A DNA stretch of 64,000 nt from an uncultured Lachnospiraceae bacterium (GCA_910584685.1 CAJUAO010000005.1:102453-166452), one strand, 5' to 3'; counted from the first letter of the stretch, positions 17,856 through 26,214 are shown. A program made the numbers and translations. The notes: generated from the letters alone by a model not told the origin.

Positions 17856-18650
17856 ATGCTTTACAGGCTTGACACGCTTGATGAAAACAGCATAAATCCT
17901 ATTACGGGGAAAGGGTATGACGGTTCGTGGATTATTTTAATTCTTACCGACAGTGAGGATTATCAGTATATGTGCGGAAGCAGCAACGGCTGCGCCTACA
18001 CCATAAAGGTCAGCCGTTCAAAAATTCCTGACTGGAAAATGGCAGTTGGCGACTTTATGGGATTTAGCGAAGCAAATGGAAAAAGTACAATATTAGTGAT
18101 TGCGGAGGAAGAACTTAAATCAGTTAAAAGCCATTATTCGGGACATAAATATAATGAATGCTTCCTTCGAGACAATGAGCCGTCTGTCTTAGTACACAGT
18201 ACCCCTATAGCAAGCTGGGAGCTGATAAAGAAGGACGGTATGCTGAAAAGCTGGAATATGCTTAAAGCCCAAAAAGCCATTGAGGAGGAAAAGCCTATAG
18301 GAATACAGCTTGGAGACCCGGCAGATTTTAGCGATTATATTATGTTTGGCGGTGGAATTACCGGTGAAATTGTTGTAAGCTCAAAGCAGCAGGGTATGAT
18401 TGTAATGGATGAAAACGCTGAATATTTTACGGGAGCAAGATTATACTTTGATGCAAAAAGGCTCGCGGAAGCAGGACTGCTTATCCGTGACGGATGTCAT
18501 TTGAAGGTTAGGGATACGCTGCCTCTTGAGCCATATTTGATTTGGACTGCCACATGGGACAATATTGGGCTTTCAAGCCCCGTATCCACTCCGAGGATTT
18601 TTGCCGGTGAGGCTGATAAAAGGTTTCAAGCCTTATTTAACGACATTTAA
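17856..18650 (+). CDS. Protein of unknown function, possible ADP-ribosyltransferase-like fold
   Basis: This 264-residue soluble protein is not recognised as a whole. Around residues 110-140 it reads VLVHSTPIASWELIKKDGML. That resembles the H-x-T...I-x-x-x-G-L motif of the KptA/DarT-like NAD-binding fold, where a His-Ser/Thr pair is followed by a helix and a GL turn. Further on, FTGARLYFDAKRLAEAGL could be a second strand-helix unit. The start at 17856 has GGGAGG about 7 bases upstream. There is no antitoxin-like partner next to it, and a tandem repeat follows its stop. The ART link rests on motif shape only. Confidence 0.55.
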   Translation: MLYRLDTLDENSINPITGKGYDGSWIILILTDSEDYQYMCGSSNGCAYTIKVSRSKIPDWKMAVGDFMGFSEANGKSTILVIAEEELKSVKSHYSGHKYNECFLRDNEPSVLVHSTPIASWELIKKDGMLKSWNMLKAQKAIEEEKPIGIQLGDPADFSDYIMFGGGITGEIVVSSKQQGMIVMDENAEYFTGARLYFDAKRLAEAGLLIRDGCHLKVRDTLPLEPYLIWTATWDNIGLSSPVSTPRIFAGEADKRFQALFNDI

Positions 18651-18755
18651 AATTCGGATATATAAAAATTGACTATATAAAAACCGAATATATAAAAGCT
18701 GACTATATAAAAGCCGAATATATAAAAGCTGATTATATAAAAGCCGTATATATAA
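18651..18755. repeat. 30-bp tandem repeat, about 3.5 copies
   Basis: Units start at 18651, 18681, 18711 and 18741; the consensus begins AAGCCGAATATATAAAAGCT. Each unit is itself two diverged 15-base halves ending in TATATAA(A). It begins immediately after the stop of the unknown gene. Confidence 0.85.
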
Positions 18756-18811
18756 GTGATTGCGAAACTAATTACCTAAAGCTGTATATAAAATGAAAGG
18801 AGGAGCAGAAT

Positions 18812-19312
18812 ATGAGATTTACATATTGTCCCTATTGCGGAGAAAAGCTTATAAAAAAGGAGATTGGAGATGAAGGACTTATTCCCTACTGTGACAGATG
18901 TAAGGAACCGTTATGGGATATGTTTACCACGTCAGTTATCTGCGCAGTTATAAATGAATATAATGAGATTGCGCTTCTGCGTCAGGAATACGTTTCGGAA
19001 ACAAAATACGTATGCGTGGCAGGAATAATGAAACCGGGTGAAAGCGGAGAGGAAGCAGCAGCCCGTGAAATTAAGGAGGAAACAGGCCTTAAGGTTGATG
19101 AGCTTAAATATATAAAAAGCTACCCGTATGAAAAAAAGGAAATGCTTATGCTGGGCTATAGAGCTTACGTAAAAAAGGAAGAGCTGAAATTATCGGTAGA
19201 GGTAGACGCAGCTGAGTGGTTTCCTCTTTCAGAAAGCTTGGAAAAGCTGAGAGAGGGAGGAATAGCGTGGCAACTGGTGAAGCAGATAATAGAAGAAGCG
19301 CAGGCTGTTTAA
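18812..19312 (+). CDS. Nudix hydrolase with N-terminal zinc ribbon
   Basis: The 166-residue protein has an N-terminal Cys4 ribbon (CPYCGEKL then CDRCKEPL), followed by a Nudix domain. Its Nudix box spans about residues 70-92: GIMKPGE, seven residues, REIKEETGL, matching G-x5-E-x7-RE-x2-EE-x-G-x. Layout resembles NudC-type or zinc-ribbon Nudix enzymes that hydrolyse nucleoside diphosphate derivatives; the NudC SQPWPFP-type signature is absent. AAAGGAGGAG precedes the ATG. Confidence 0.9.
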   Translation: MRFTYCPYCGEKLIKKEIGDEGLIPYCDRCKEPLWDMFTTSVICAVINEYNEIALLRQEYVSETKYVCVAGIMKPGESGEEAAAREIKEETGLKVDELKYIKSYPYEKKEMLMLGYRAYVKKEELKLSVEVDAAEWFPLSESLEKLREGGIAWQLVKQIIEEAQAV

Positions 19313-19391
19313 TAGTTAAACAAGAAATAAAAGTGTTGTATAGATATATCAAAAATAAAAGAAATTGAGGAATAAAGGAGTTTTTAAAGAT

Positions 19392-20012
19392 ATGGCTATG
19401 AATATGAAGGAAAGAATGCTTGCAAATCTTCCATACAAGGCTTGGATGGACGGCTTAGGACAGGAGCGTATGGAGAATAAAAGAAGAGTGTACAGATATA
19501 ACAATCTTCCTCCTGACGATGTGGAGGAGGCAGACAGACTTATAAGGGATATACTTGGAAAAGCAGGGGAGCATGTACATATGGAACCGCCTGTACATTT
19601 TGATTATGGAAGAAATACGGAGGTAGGGGATAATTTCTTTTCAAATTATAACCTGACCATACTTGACGTAGGTAAAGTTAAAATAGGAAAAAATGCAATG
19701 TTTGCCCCCAATGTATCTATTTATACGGCAGGACATCCTATTCATCCTGACAGCAGAAATTCAGGATATGAATATGGGATTGACGTGACTATCGGAGATA
19801 ATGTGTGGCTTGGGGGAAACGTGGTGGTAGTGCCGGGAGTAACCATTGGAAACAACGTGGTAGTAGGCGCAGGAAGCGTTGTTACAAAGGATATTCCTGA
19901 CGGAGTAATAGCGGCGGGAAATCCCTGCAGGGTAATCAGGGAGATTACGGAGGAGGACAGGGATTACTATTTTAAGGATAGGAAGTTTGATGTGGAGGAT
20001 TACAGAGATTAG
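19392..20012 (+). CDS. Sugar O-acetyltransferase (maltose/galactoside acetyltransferase type)
   Basis: This 206-residue protein has an N-terminal mac domain (ERMLANLPYKAWMD) and left-handed beta-helix hexapeptide repeats (about 70-190). The catalytic His lies in TAGHPIHPDSRN, followed by the conserved VTIGDNVWLGGN and VVGAGSVVTKDIPDGV ending AAGNPCRVIREI. It transfers acetyl from acetyl-CoA to sugar hydroxyls. ATG at 19392 is used: AAAGGAG lies 11 bases upstream, whereas an upstream in-frame TTG precedes that site. Confidence 0.94.
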   Translation: MAMNMKERMLANLPYKAWMDGLGQERMENKRRVYRYNNLPPDDVEEADRLIRDILGKAGEHVHMEPPVHFDYGRNTEVGDNFFSNYNLTILDVGKVKIGKNAMFAPNVSIYTAGHPIHPDSRNSGYEYGIDVTIGDNVWLGGNVVVVPGVTIGNNVVVGAGSVVTKDIPDGVIAAGNPCRVIREITEEDRDYYFKDRKFDVEDYRD

Positions 20013-20077
20013 GGCAATATCTATTAAGATTAATTTATGAAGCTATGTTATATTAAGCAGGGAAAGGGGTGTCATAT

Positions 20078-20494
20078 ATGAGCAAAAAGACAGTTGTAAA
20101 AAAGACAGTCGACTATATAGAAACGCATATTGACGAGGATTTGCCGCTTGATAAAATAGCAAACGCATTAAATTATTCAAAATTCTATATAGCAAGAATT
20201 TTTACCGAAGAAACGAAATGTACGGTTTATAAATACATACAGGGACGCAGATTGACTTTGGCGGCAAAAAAGCTTGCGGAAACAAGGCAGCCTATCGTTG
20301 AAATTGCTTATGAAGCGCATTATGATTCACAGCAGGCTTTCACATTGGCGTTTAAGCAATTTTATGGATGTACGCCTAAAATTTACCGGAAAAATGGAAT
20401 ATTTTATCCTAAGCAATCAAAGATAAGCATGAGGAAGTTTTTTGACGGATATACATTTATGCATTATTCAGGAGGAGGTAAATTAGCGGCATGA
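20078..20494 (+). CDS. Short AraC-family HTH regulator, lacking a sensor domain
   Basis: A 138-residue protein consisting of an AraC/XylS double HTH (residues about 8-105; ...LDKIANALNYSKFYIARIF... and ...PIVEIAYEAHYDSQQAFTLAF...). It ends in a short unrelated tail (FFDGYTFMHYSGGGKLAA). The effector-binding GyrI-like or cupin domain of relatives such as Rob is missing, so it may act like SoxS/MarA or be a truncation. The gene overlaps clpP by four bases (ATGA). Confidence 0.85.
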   Translation: MSKKTVVKKTVDYIETHIDEDLPLDKIANALNYSKFYIARIFTEETKCTVYKYIQGRRLTLAAKKLAETRQPIVEIAYEAHYDSQQAFTLAFKQFYGCTPKIYRKNGIFYPKQSKISMRKFFDGYTFMHYSGGGKLAA

Positions 20495-21081
20495 GTACAA
20501 TTCCATATGTTATTGAACAAACAAGCCGGGGAGAACGAAGCTATGATATTTTTTCAAGGCTGTTATCTGACAGAATTATTTTTTTGGGAGAAGAAGTAAA
20601 TGATGCTTCAGCAAGCTTAATTATTGCGCAAATGCTGTTTTTAGAAGCCGAGGAGCCGGAAAAGGATATTAAGCTGTATATAAATAGTCCCGGCGGCTCT
20701 GTTTCAGCAGGCTTTGCCATTTATGACACAATGCAGTATGTCAAATGTGACGTTTCAACGATATGTATAGGTCTTGCCGCCAGCTTTGGAGCTTTTTTAT
20801 TGGCAGGCGGCGCAAAAGGGAAACGTATTGCCTTGCCTAATGCAGAAATTATGATACATCAGCCTGCTGTTCATGGAAACGGAATTCAAGGACAGGCAAC
20901 AGATATAAAAATTACATCCGACCATATACAAAAAAGCAAAAAACGCCTAAACACTATTTTAGCTGAAAATACAGGCAAAAGTATTGAAGAGGCTGCTGCT
21001 GCCACAGAGCGGGATAATTATATGACGGCAGAGGAAGCGCTTGATTTCGGATTGATTGATAAGATTATTGACAAGCGTTAA
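20491..21081 (+). CDS. clpP: ATP-dependent Clp protease proteolytic subunit (paralogue)
   Basis: This 196-residue protein is a complete ClpP: N-terminal EQTSRGERSYDIFSRLL, the serine-site motif GLAASFGAFLLAGG with nucleophile Ser near 97, His in MIHQPAVHG near 122, and an Asp near 170. It forms double rings that degrade substrates delivered by ClpX or ClpC. It does not sit beside clpX or tig as the housekeeping copy usually does. It is coupled to a small AraC-type regulator, so it is probably a second, specialised copy. A terminator follows. Confidence 0.93.
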   Translation: MSTIPYVIEQTSRGERSYDIFSRLLSDRIIFLGEEVNDASASLIIAQMLFLEAEEPEKDIKLYINSPGGSVSAGFAIYDTMQYVKCDVSTICIGLAASFGAFLLAGGAKGKRIALPNAEIMIHQPAVHGNGIQGQATDIKITSDHIQKSKKRLNTILAENTGKSIEEAAAATERDNYMTAEEALDFGLIDKIIDKR

Positions 21082-21141
21082 TTGTTATCAAAGACGAAAG
21101 CATAAGGATTAAGGCAAACTACTTACCGGATAAAAAAGAGA

Positions 21142-21176
21142 ACACATACCTGATAAAAATTATGGTGGGTGTTTTT
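21142..21176 (+). terminator. Intrinsic terminator after clpP
   Basis: ACACATACC pairs imperfectly (one wobble, one mismatch) with GGTGGGTGT across a 12-base AT loop, followed by TTTTT. Confidence 0.6.
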
Positions 21177-21254
21177 ATTATGTGTTATAATATTTAACGT
21201 GATTTTGTCTACCTTAAAGTACATCAAAAAAATAATACTAAAAAGGAGTATATT

Positions 21255-22097
21255 TTGAACAGATTATTAATTATTGACGGCAGCAATCTATTATTTCAAA
21301 TGTTTTTTGGCATGCCTGCAAGAATAGTCAATGAAAAGGGCAAAGCTATTCAGGGAACTCTGGGATTTGTAGGCGGGTTACTAAAAATAATCCGTAAGGT
21401 TGGGCCTACGCATATATTTGCAGTGTTTGACGGTGAACATAAAAATAACCGTCAGGAGCTTAATCCTGATTATAAGGCGAACAGAATTGATTATAATATG
21501 ATAAGTGAAGACAAAAATCCTTTTTCACAGTTGAAGGATATTTATGCCGGACTTGACTATCTTTCTGTTAAGCACATAGAAACTGCTGATTGTGAAGCCG
21601 ATGACCTTATTGCCTCATACGCTTTATCATATAATAAATATACAGAAATAATTATTGTATCATTGGATAGTGATTTCTTTCAGTTAATAACCGGTACAGT
21701 TTCCGTACTTCGGTACAGGGGAGAAAAAACGGTTGTCTGTACACCTGAATATATAACTGACAGGTTTGGAATAACGCCCGGTCAGTATGCAGATTTTAAA
21801 GCGCTTACAGGAGATACTGCGGATAATATTAAGGGCGCGGAAAAGGTAGGAGTAAAAACAGCAGCCATGCTTCTTAATGAGTTTGGAACTCTTGAAAATA
21901 TTCTTGCAAATGCAGAACATATTAAGAAGCCCTCTGTTAGGAAATCAATTATACGTAATACTGAAAAGCTGAGAATTAATTATAAAATGATAAGGCTGGA
22001 TGCTTCCACACCCCTGCCGTTTAGTATGCAGGAGCTTAAATATTGTTATAATAAAATTACAACAGGAGAGGTTTTGAAAGGAATTGGATTAAGATAA
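21255..22097 (+). CDS. Stand-alone 5'-3' exonuclease (PolA N-terminal domain-like)
   Basis: The 280-residue protein resembles the 5' nuclease domain of DNA polymerase I. Acidic metal ligands are visible in LLIIDGSNLL, FAVFDGE, DCEADDLIASYA, VSLDSDFFQL and LTGDTADNIKG, with the helix-hairpin-helix after GVKTAAMLL. Such proteins remove RNA primers or flaps. The start is TTG, preceded by AAAAGGAG at six bases; no other start precedes the first conserved strand. Confidence 0.9.
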   Translation: MNRLLIIDGSNLLFQMFFGMPARIVNEKGKAIQGTLGFVGGLLKIIRKVGPTHIFAVFDGEHKNNRQELNPDYKANRIDYNMISEDKNPFSQLKDIYAGLDYLSVKHIETADCEADDLIASYALSYNKYTEIIIVSLDSDFFQLITGTVSVLRYRGEKTVVCTPEYITDRFGITPGQYADFKALTGDTADNIKGAEKVGVKTAAMLLNEFGTLENILANAEHIKKPSVRKSIIRNTEKLRINYKMIRLDASTPLPFSMQELKYCYNKITTGEVLKGIGLR

Positions 22098-22132
22098 ATT
22101 TTTGAGCCATATAAAAGGGTGGAAAGGCTATA

Positions 22133-22510
22133 ATGAAATTAGATTTAAAGTCACGGGCAAGAAAACTGAAAACAGATATACCTGCATTATTTTTATCATT
22201 AAAGGATAAGGACACACCCCTGCCGGCTAAGATATTGGCATTTATTACAGTTGGCTATGCTCTTTCTCCCATAGATTTAATTCCGGATTTTATTCCTGTT
22301 TTAGGATATTTGGATGATGTTATTTTATTACCTGTACTTATAGCATTGACGGTTAAATTAATACCACGTGAAAAAATTGAAAAATACCGGAGAGAAGCTG
22401 AAAAAATATGGCAGGACGGAAAACCTAAAAAGTGGTATTGCGCGATTCCGGTTGTGATAGTATGGGGGTTGGTAATTTATTTTATTATAAGGTGTATAGT
22501 AAAGGGATAA
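22133..22510 (+). CDS. YkvA-like DUF1232 membrane protein
   Basis: This 125-residue protein carries the DUF1232 signature: FITVGYALSPIDLIPDFIPVL followed by GYLDDVILLPVLIAL (split here into two pieces), and ends in one TM segment (about 100-122). The function of the family is unknown. It follows the exonuclease by 35 bases and may share its transcript. Confidence 0.88.
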   Translation: MKLDLKSRARKLKTDIPALFLSLKDKDTPLPAKILAFITVGYALSPIDLIPDFIPVLGYLDDVILLPVLIALTVKLIPREKIEKYRREAEKIWQDGKPKKWYCAIPVVIVWGLVIYFIIRCIVKG

Positions 22511-22943
22511 ATTGGGATTTACAAAATTTATTGTACAATAATAAAATATTTTTATAAGATGATAATAATGTGTATTTGTGATAATAAAGAGGATGTAAAT
22601 ATCAGAACTATGAGACTATGAATTTATGCATACTTGACAATACCAATTAAGGGAGGGTATAATGAGAACAGGTTAAGTTAAGTGGGAAATATTTTCTTTT
22701 GTACCGGCAATAAACGGGACAAAAAGAAATTTTTTTATATTTGTATATTTGCTCCATAAATTATAAAGCATTAAAATACAAATAAGAAGATTAGGGTATT
22801 AAAAGTGTAAGCTGCAAATGTCTGACATTATATGTATATAGAAGGTATATCACTTTATCCTTGTGTATAGTGTATGGCATTAAGAAATTACCATTTTAGT
22901 ACCGTAATTTTTATAATAAAAAAGAAAAAACAGGAGGTACTAA
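22511..22943 (+). promoter_or_regulatory. 433-base AT-rich gap with promoter and terminator-like hairpin (possible small RNA or attenuator)
   Basis: A near-perfect promoter, TTGACA (22634) N18 TATAAT (22658), points right. About 30 bases after the expected start, TTTCTTTTGTACC (22693-22705) can pair with GGGACAAAAAGAAA (about 22716-22729), followed by TTTTTT. The transcript would be about 70 bases. It is either a small RNA or an attenuated leader for the SDR gene 210 bases farther on. No coding sequence is evident. Confidence 0.45.
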
Positions 22944-23747
22944 ATGAACAGATTAAAAGACAAGGTTGCTATTGTAACCGGCTCAACCAGCGGTATTGGT
23001 ATTGGAATTGCCCATGTGTATGCAGCGGAGGGCGCTAAGGTTATAGTCTGTGGACGAAGGGTGGAAAAGGGTCAGGCGGTTGTTGACGATATTATCAAAG
23101 AGGGCGGAGAGGCTTCTTTTCATGCTATGGACATAACAGATGTTTCCAGCATTGAAAAATTAATTGAGGACACTGTAGAAACCTATGGCAGAATCGATAT
23201 TTTGGTAAATAACGCAGCGAATGTCAGTTTGAAGGATGGCCGTGTAGATGAACTGACTGTTGATATGTGGGATGCAATTTTCCAAAGCGATTTGAGAGGA
23301 ACTTTCTATATTATAAAATGCGCATTGCCTCATATGATGAAGAATACTAACGGCGGCTCTATCATAAATATCGGCTCCATGGCGTCATGCAGCGGTGATT
23401 TAGGCTCAACGGCATATGCTTGCGCTAAAGCAGGCGTGGATATGCTTACACAGTCGGTAGCTCTCCAATACGGAAAGAGCAATATCCGTTGTAACTGTGT
23501 TCGTCCGGGACTTATTGTTACACCGCAGAATGAAGCCCATATTCCTCAGGCGTTAAAAGATATATTCTTAAGCAATATCATGGTAAACCGTTACGGCTGT
23601 CCTGAAGATATCGCCCATGCCTGTGTTTATTTTGGCGCTGATGAGAGTGAATATGTTACAGGCCAGATTATAACCATAGATGGAGGATTAAATTCCCATA
23701 CTCCTACGGTGGCTCAGTTCAGGGCTATGGGCTCAAGGACATGGTAA
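22944..23747 (+). CDS. Short-chain dehydrogenase/reductase (SDR)
   Basis: This 267-residue classical SDR has the NAD(P)-binding TGSTSGIGIGIA motif, NNAA (as NNAANVS), and catalytic Ser in IGSMASCSG. The Y-x3-K motif is AYACAKAGVDM, and the C-terminus DESEYVTGQIITIDGG is typical. The Arg in CGRRVEKG after strand 2 suggests NADP use. Sequence type is that of gut-bacterial hydroxysteroid or sugar dehydrogenases, but the substrate cannot be assigned. It stands alone between two long AT-rich gaps and its codon use is more C-rich than its neighbours, which may indicate recent acquisition. Confidence 0.9.
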   Translation: MNRLKDKVAIVTGSTSGIGIGIAHVYAAEGAKVIVCGRRVEKGQAVVDDIIKEGGEASFHAMDITDVSSIEKLIEDTVETYGRIDILVNNAANVSLKDGRVDELTVDMWDAIFQSDLRGTFYIIKCALPHMMKNTNGGSIINIGSMASCSGDLGSTAYACAKAGVDMLTQSVALQYGKSNIRCNCVRPGLIVTPQNEAHIPQALKDIFLSNIMVNRYGCPEDIAHACVYFGADESEYVTGQIITIDGGLNSHTPTVAQFRAMGSRTW

Positions 23748-23935
23748 ATTCTTTCAGCTTTTCGAAGGGATGAGAAATTAAAAAGAAGAAAAAATTAAAA
23801 AAAGAATATTAGTATAATTTCAAGAATGGCTGCAAAATCTGGAGAATATGCAAAATATAGTAATGCGTATGTTATTAAATCTACTATTATCTTGTATAAA
23901 GTTTTTGTTTTGTAACAGCCCTATGAATAAAAAAT

Positions 23936-23975
23936 GAGGACTCTGTGCTGATGTGATACGGAGTCCTCTTGTTTT
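23936..23975 (+). terminator. Intrinsic terminator after the SDR gene
   Basis: GAGGACTCTG pairs with CGGAGTCCTC (one wobble) across a 13-base loop, followed by TTGTTTTT. It ends transcription from the SDR gene about 190 bases after its stop. Confidence 0.85.
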
Positions 23976-24142
23976 TGCAAATTTTTGCAAGCAATGGATT
24001 AGAGTTATGAAAGCTTGATTTTGCGGAGAGTAATTAATTATGCCTATGGGTTTTACAGTCAGGAAATGAAAAAAGGTATTTGAATTTACTGATTTTTAAA
24101 AATTGCACCGTTATAAGTTGTATAAAATCAGTGGTTTATACA

Positions 24143-24274
24143 AAAGGAATAATCATAACTAACAATTATTTGTTCGAATTGTATTTAAAGGAACAATCAC
24201 AACTAACAATTATCTATTCGATTTGTATTTAAAGATACAACTACAACTAACAATTATCTATTTAATTTGTATTT
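24143..24274. repeat. Three tandem 44-bp repeats upstream of guaA
   Basis: Units begin at 24143, 24187 and 24231. All contain ACTAACAATTAT and end in TTGTATTT. Divergence between units is about 10-20 percent. The stretch lies about 110 bases before the guaA promoter. Confidence 0.85.
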
Positions 24275-24384
24275 ATGTGAACTTGCATATATCAGATAGG
24301 AAAAATGGGGAAAGTAAAAAAAGTAAGATATAAAAAGAGTAAGACATAAATAATTGAGGATAAATAATTGACACCTTTATTTAA

Positions 24385-24413
24385 TTGACATATATATTTT
24401 TTTTCAATATAAT
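24385..24413 (+). promoter_or_regulatory. Consensus promoter of guaA
   Basis: TTGACA (24385-24390), 17 bases, TATAAT (24408-24413): a perfect vegetative promoter. It predicts a guaA 5' leader of about 190 bases. A second TTGACA at 24368 has no matched -10. Confidence 0.75.
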
Positions 24414-24427
24414 AATTATGGTATTAA

Positions 24428-24520
24428 AAGGGGAAAAATCAAAGACCTGATACAATATATATGGATAAAAAGCATTATGCATATTTATATAATGGTAGCT
24501 GAAATTTGATTTTTACCCTT
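24428..24520 (+). promoter_or_regulatory. Long-stem structured leader of guaA
   Basis: AAGGGGAAAAATCAAA (24428-24443) is complementary at 15 of 16 positions to 24505-24520 (TTTGATTTTTACCCTT). Inside, AGCATTAT and ATAATGGTAGCT form a second helix with a four-base bulge. It lies just downstream of the predicted start site. The conserved bases of purine riboswitches are absent. Confidence 0.45.
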
Positions 24521-24612
24521 ATTACACCTTAAACATATATAGTTAAAGAGCGATAAAACAAAAAGACAATGTTATAATAGAATATAACAACAGATACGCA
24601 AGGAGGTACACT

Positions 24613-26157
24613 GTGAACACTAAGGAAATGATTATTGTTCTTGATTTTGGAGGGCAGTATAACCAGTTAATAGCAAGACGTGTAAGAGAATGTAATGTAT
24701 ACTGCGAGGTGCATCCCTATACAATGAGCCTGGATAAAATAAGGGAAATGAATCCCAAGGGAATTATCTTCACTGGAGGGCCAAACAGTGTGTACGGAGA
24801 GACATCTCCAAGGTGTTCAAAGGAAATATTTGATATTGGTATTCCTGTTTTGGGTATCTGTTACGGTTCACAGCTTATGGCTTATCTTCTTGGAGGAAGC
24901 GTAAAGGCAGCTCCCGTAAGCGAATACGGTCATACGGAGGTGGAGCTGGATACGACTTCAAAATTATTTGAGGGTGTAAATGAAAAAACCGTCTGCTGGA
25001 TGAGCCACACAGATTATATTGAAAAAGCGCCTGATAACTTTAGGATAACAGGCCATACCTCAGTATGTCCTGTGGCGGCAATGGAAAATGCAGAGAAAAG
25101 GCTTTATGCGGTGCAATACCATCCTGAGGTAATGCATACAAAGGAGGGTATGAAGATGCTCTCAAACTTTGTTTATAAGGTATGCGGCTGCACAGGCGAC
25201 TGGAAGATGGATTCCTTTGTGGAAACGACCATAAAGGAAATAAGAGAAAAGGTAGGAAGCGGCAAGGTGCTTTGCGCCCTTTCAGGCGGAGTAGATTCAT
25301 CCGTAGCGGCTGTTCTTTTGGCAAAGGCAGTAGGCAGGCAGCTTACCTGTGTATTTGTGGACCATGGCTTACTTCGTAAAAATGAGGGCGATGAGGTTGA
25401 AGCAGTATTTGGTCCTAACGGCCCATATGATTTGAATTTTATCCGCATAAATGCACAGGAGAGATTTTATTCTAAGCTTGCAGGGGTGACGGAGCCGGAG
25501 GAAAAGAGAAAGATAATAGGAGAGGAATTTATCCGTGTCTTTGAGGAGGAAGCTAAGAAGATAGGCGCGGTGGATTATCTTGTACAGGGAACGATTTATC
25601 CTGATGTAATAGAGAGCGGACTTGGAAAGTCGGCAGTGATTAAGAGTCATCACAATGTGGGAGGACTTCCAGATTATGTTGACTTTAAGGAGATTATTGA
25701 GCCGCTGCGGCTTTTGTTTAAGGACGAGGTAAGAAGGGCAGGCTTAGAGCTTGGTATACCTGAGTATCTTGTGTACCGTCAGCCATTTCCGGGGCCGGGA
25801 CTTGGAATAAGAATAATCGGTGAGGTAACTGCAGAAAAGGTGAGAATTGTTCAGGATGCGGACTTTATTTATCGTGAGGAGATTGCAAAGGTCGGAGTGG
25901 ACAAGGATTTAGGCCAGTATTTTGCGGCGTTAACTAATATGCGCTCTGTGGGCTGCATGGGTGACGAAAGGACATATGATTATGCGGTTGCGCTGAGGGC
26001 GGTTACAACTTCTGATTTTATGACGGCTGAGGCGGCGCAGATTCCCTGGGAGGTGCTGGGGAAGGTGACTAATAGGATTGTTAATGAGGTTAAGGGGGTT
26101 AACAGGGTGCTGTATGATTGCACGGGGAAGCCACCGGGGACTATTGAGTTCGAGTAA
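24613..26157 (+). CDS. guaA: GMP synthase (glutamine-hydrolysing)
   Basis: This 514-residue enzyme converts XMP to GMP using glutamine and ATP. The class I amidotransferase domain (1-190) has the Cys nucleophile in GICYGSQLM and the His-x-Glu in YHPEVMHT. The PP-loop ATP pyrophosphatase motif is ALSGGVDSSV near 225. The dimerisation domain carries PFPGPGLGIRIIGE and the terminal KPPGTIEFE. The GTG start follows AAGGAGG. The 3' end is the junction with accessory DNA: its last codons recur at 32400. Confidence 0.97.
   Translation: MNTKEMIIVLDFGGQYNQLIARRVRECNVYCEVHPYTMSLDKIREMNPKGIIFTGGPNSVYGETSPRCSKEIFDIGIPVLGICYGSQLMAYLLGGSVKAAPVSEYGHTEVELDTTSKLFEGVNEKTVCWMSHTDYIEKAPDNFRITGHTSVCPVAAMENAEKRLYAVQYHPEVMHTKEGMKMLSNFVYKVCGCTGDWKMDSFVETTIKEIREKVGSGKVLCALSGGVDSSVAAVLLAKAVGRQLTCVFVDHGLLRKNEGDEVEAVFGPNGPYDLNFIRINAQERFYSKLAGVTEPEEKRKIIGEEFIRVFEEEAKKIGAVDYLVQGTIYPDVIESGLGKSAVIKSHHNVGGLPDYVDFKEIIEPLRLLFKDEVRRAGLELGIPEYLVYRQPFPGPGLGIRIIGEVTAEKVRIVQDADFIYREEIAKVGVDKDLGQYFAALTNMRSVGCMGDERTYDYAVALRAVTTSDFMTAEAAQIPWEVLGKVTNRIVNEVKGVNRVLYDCTGKPPGTIEFE
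26143..26157 (+). other. Putative attachment site 1 (3' end of guaA)
   Basis: ATTGAGTTCGAGTAA, the final guaA codons (I-E-F-E-stop), recurs as ATCGAGTTCGAATAG at 32400 and partly at 39235. The guaA 3' end is a known integration site of genomic islands and conjugative elements. Interpretation as attL is inferred from these copies and from the accessory content between them. Confidence 0.55.
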
Positions 26158-26165
26158 CGGATGAA

Positions 26166-26208
26166 AAAGCTCGGATGCCCATTTTACAAGGGTTTCCGGG
26201 CTTTCTTT
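26166..26208 (+). terminator. Intrinsic terminator of guaA
   Basis: AAAGCTCGGA pairs with TCCGGGCTTT, with an inner CCC/GGG pair, followed by CTTTAT. It lies nine bases after the stop. Confidence 0.75.
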
Positions 26209-26214
26209 ATGCCG

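Larger units (their letters stand above)
23748..24384. other. AT-rich intergenic region without genes
   Basis: No coding sequence of credible length is seen. The region contains the terminator at 23936, a three-copy 44-base tandem repeat at 24143 and otherwise A/T-rich sequence up to the guaA promoter. Confidence 0.7.

Noticed and set aside
24414..24612. Purine riboswitch upstream of guaA
   Set aside because: The conserved loop and junction bases of the purine aptamer are not present; only an unclassified helix is reported.
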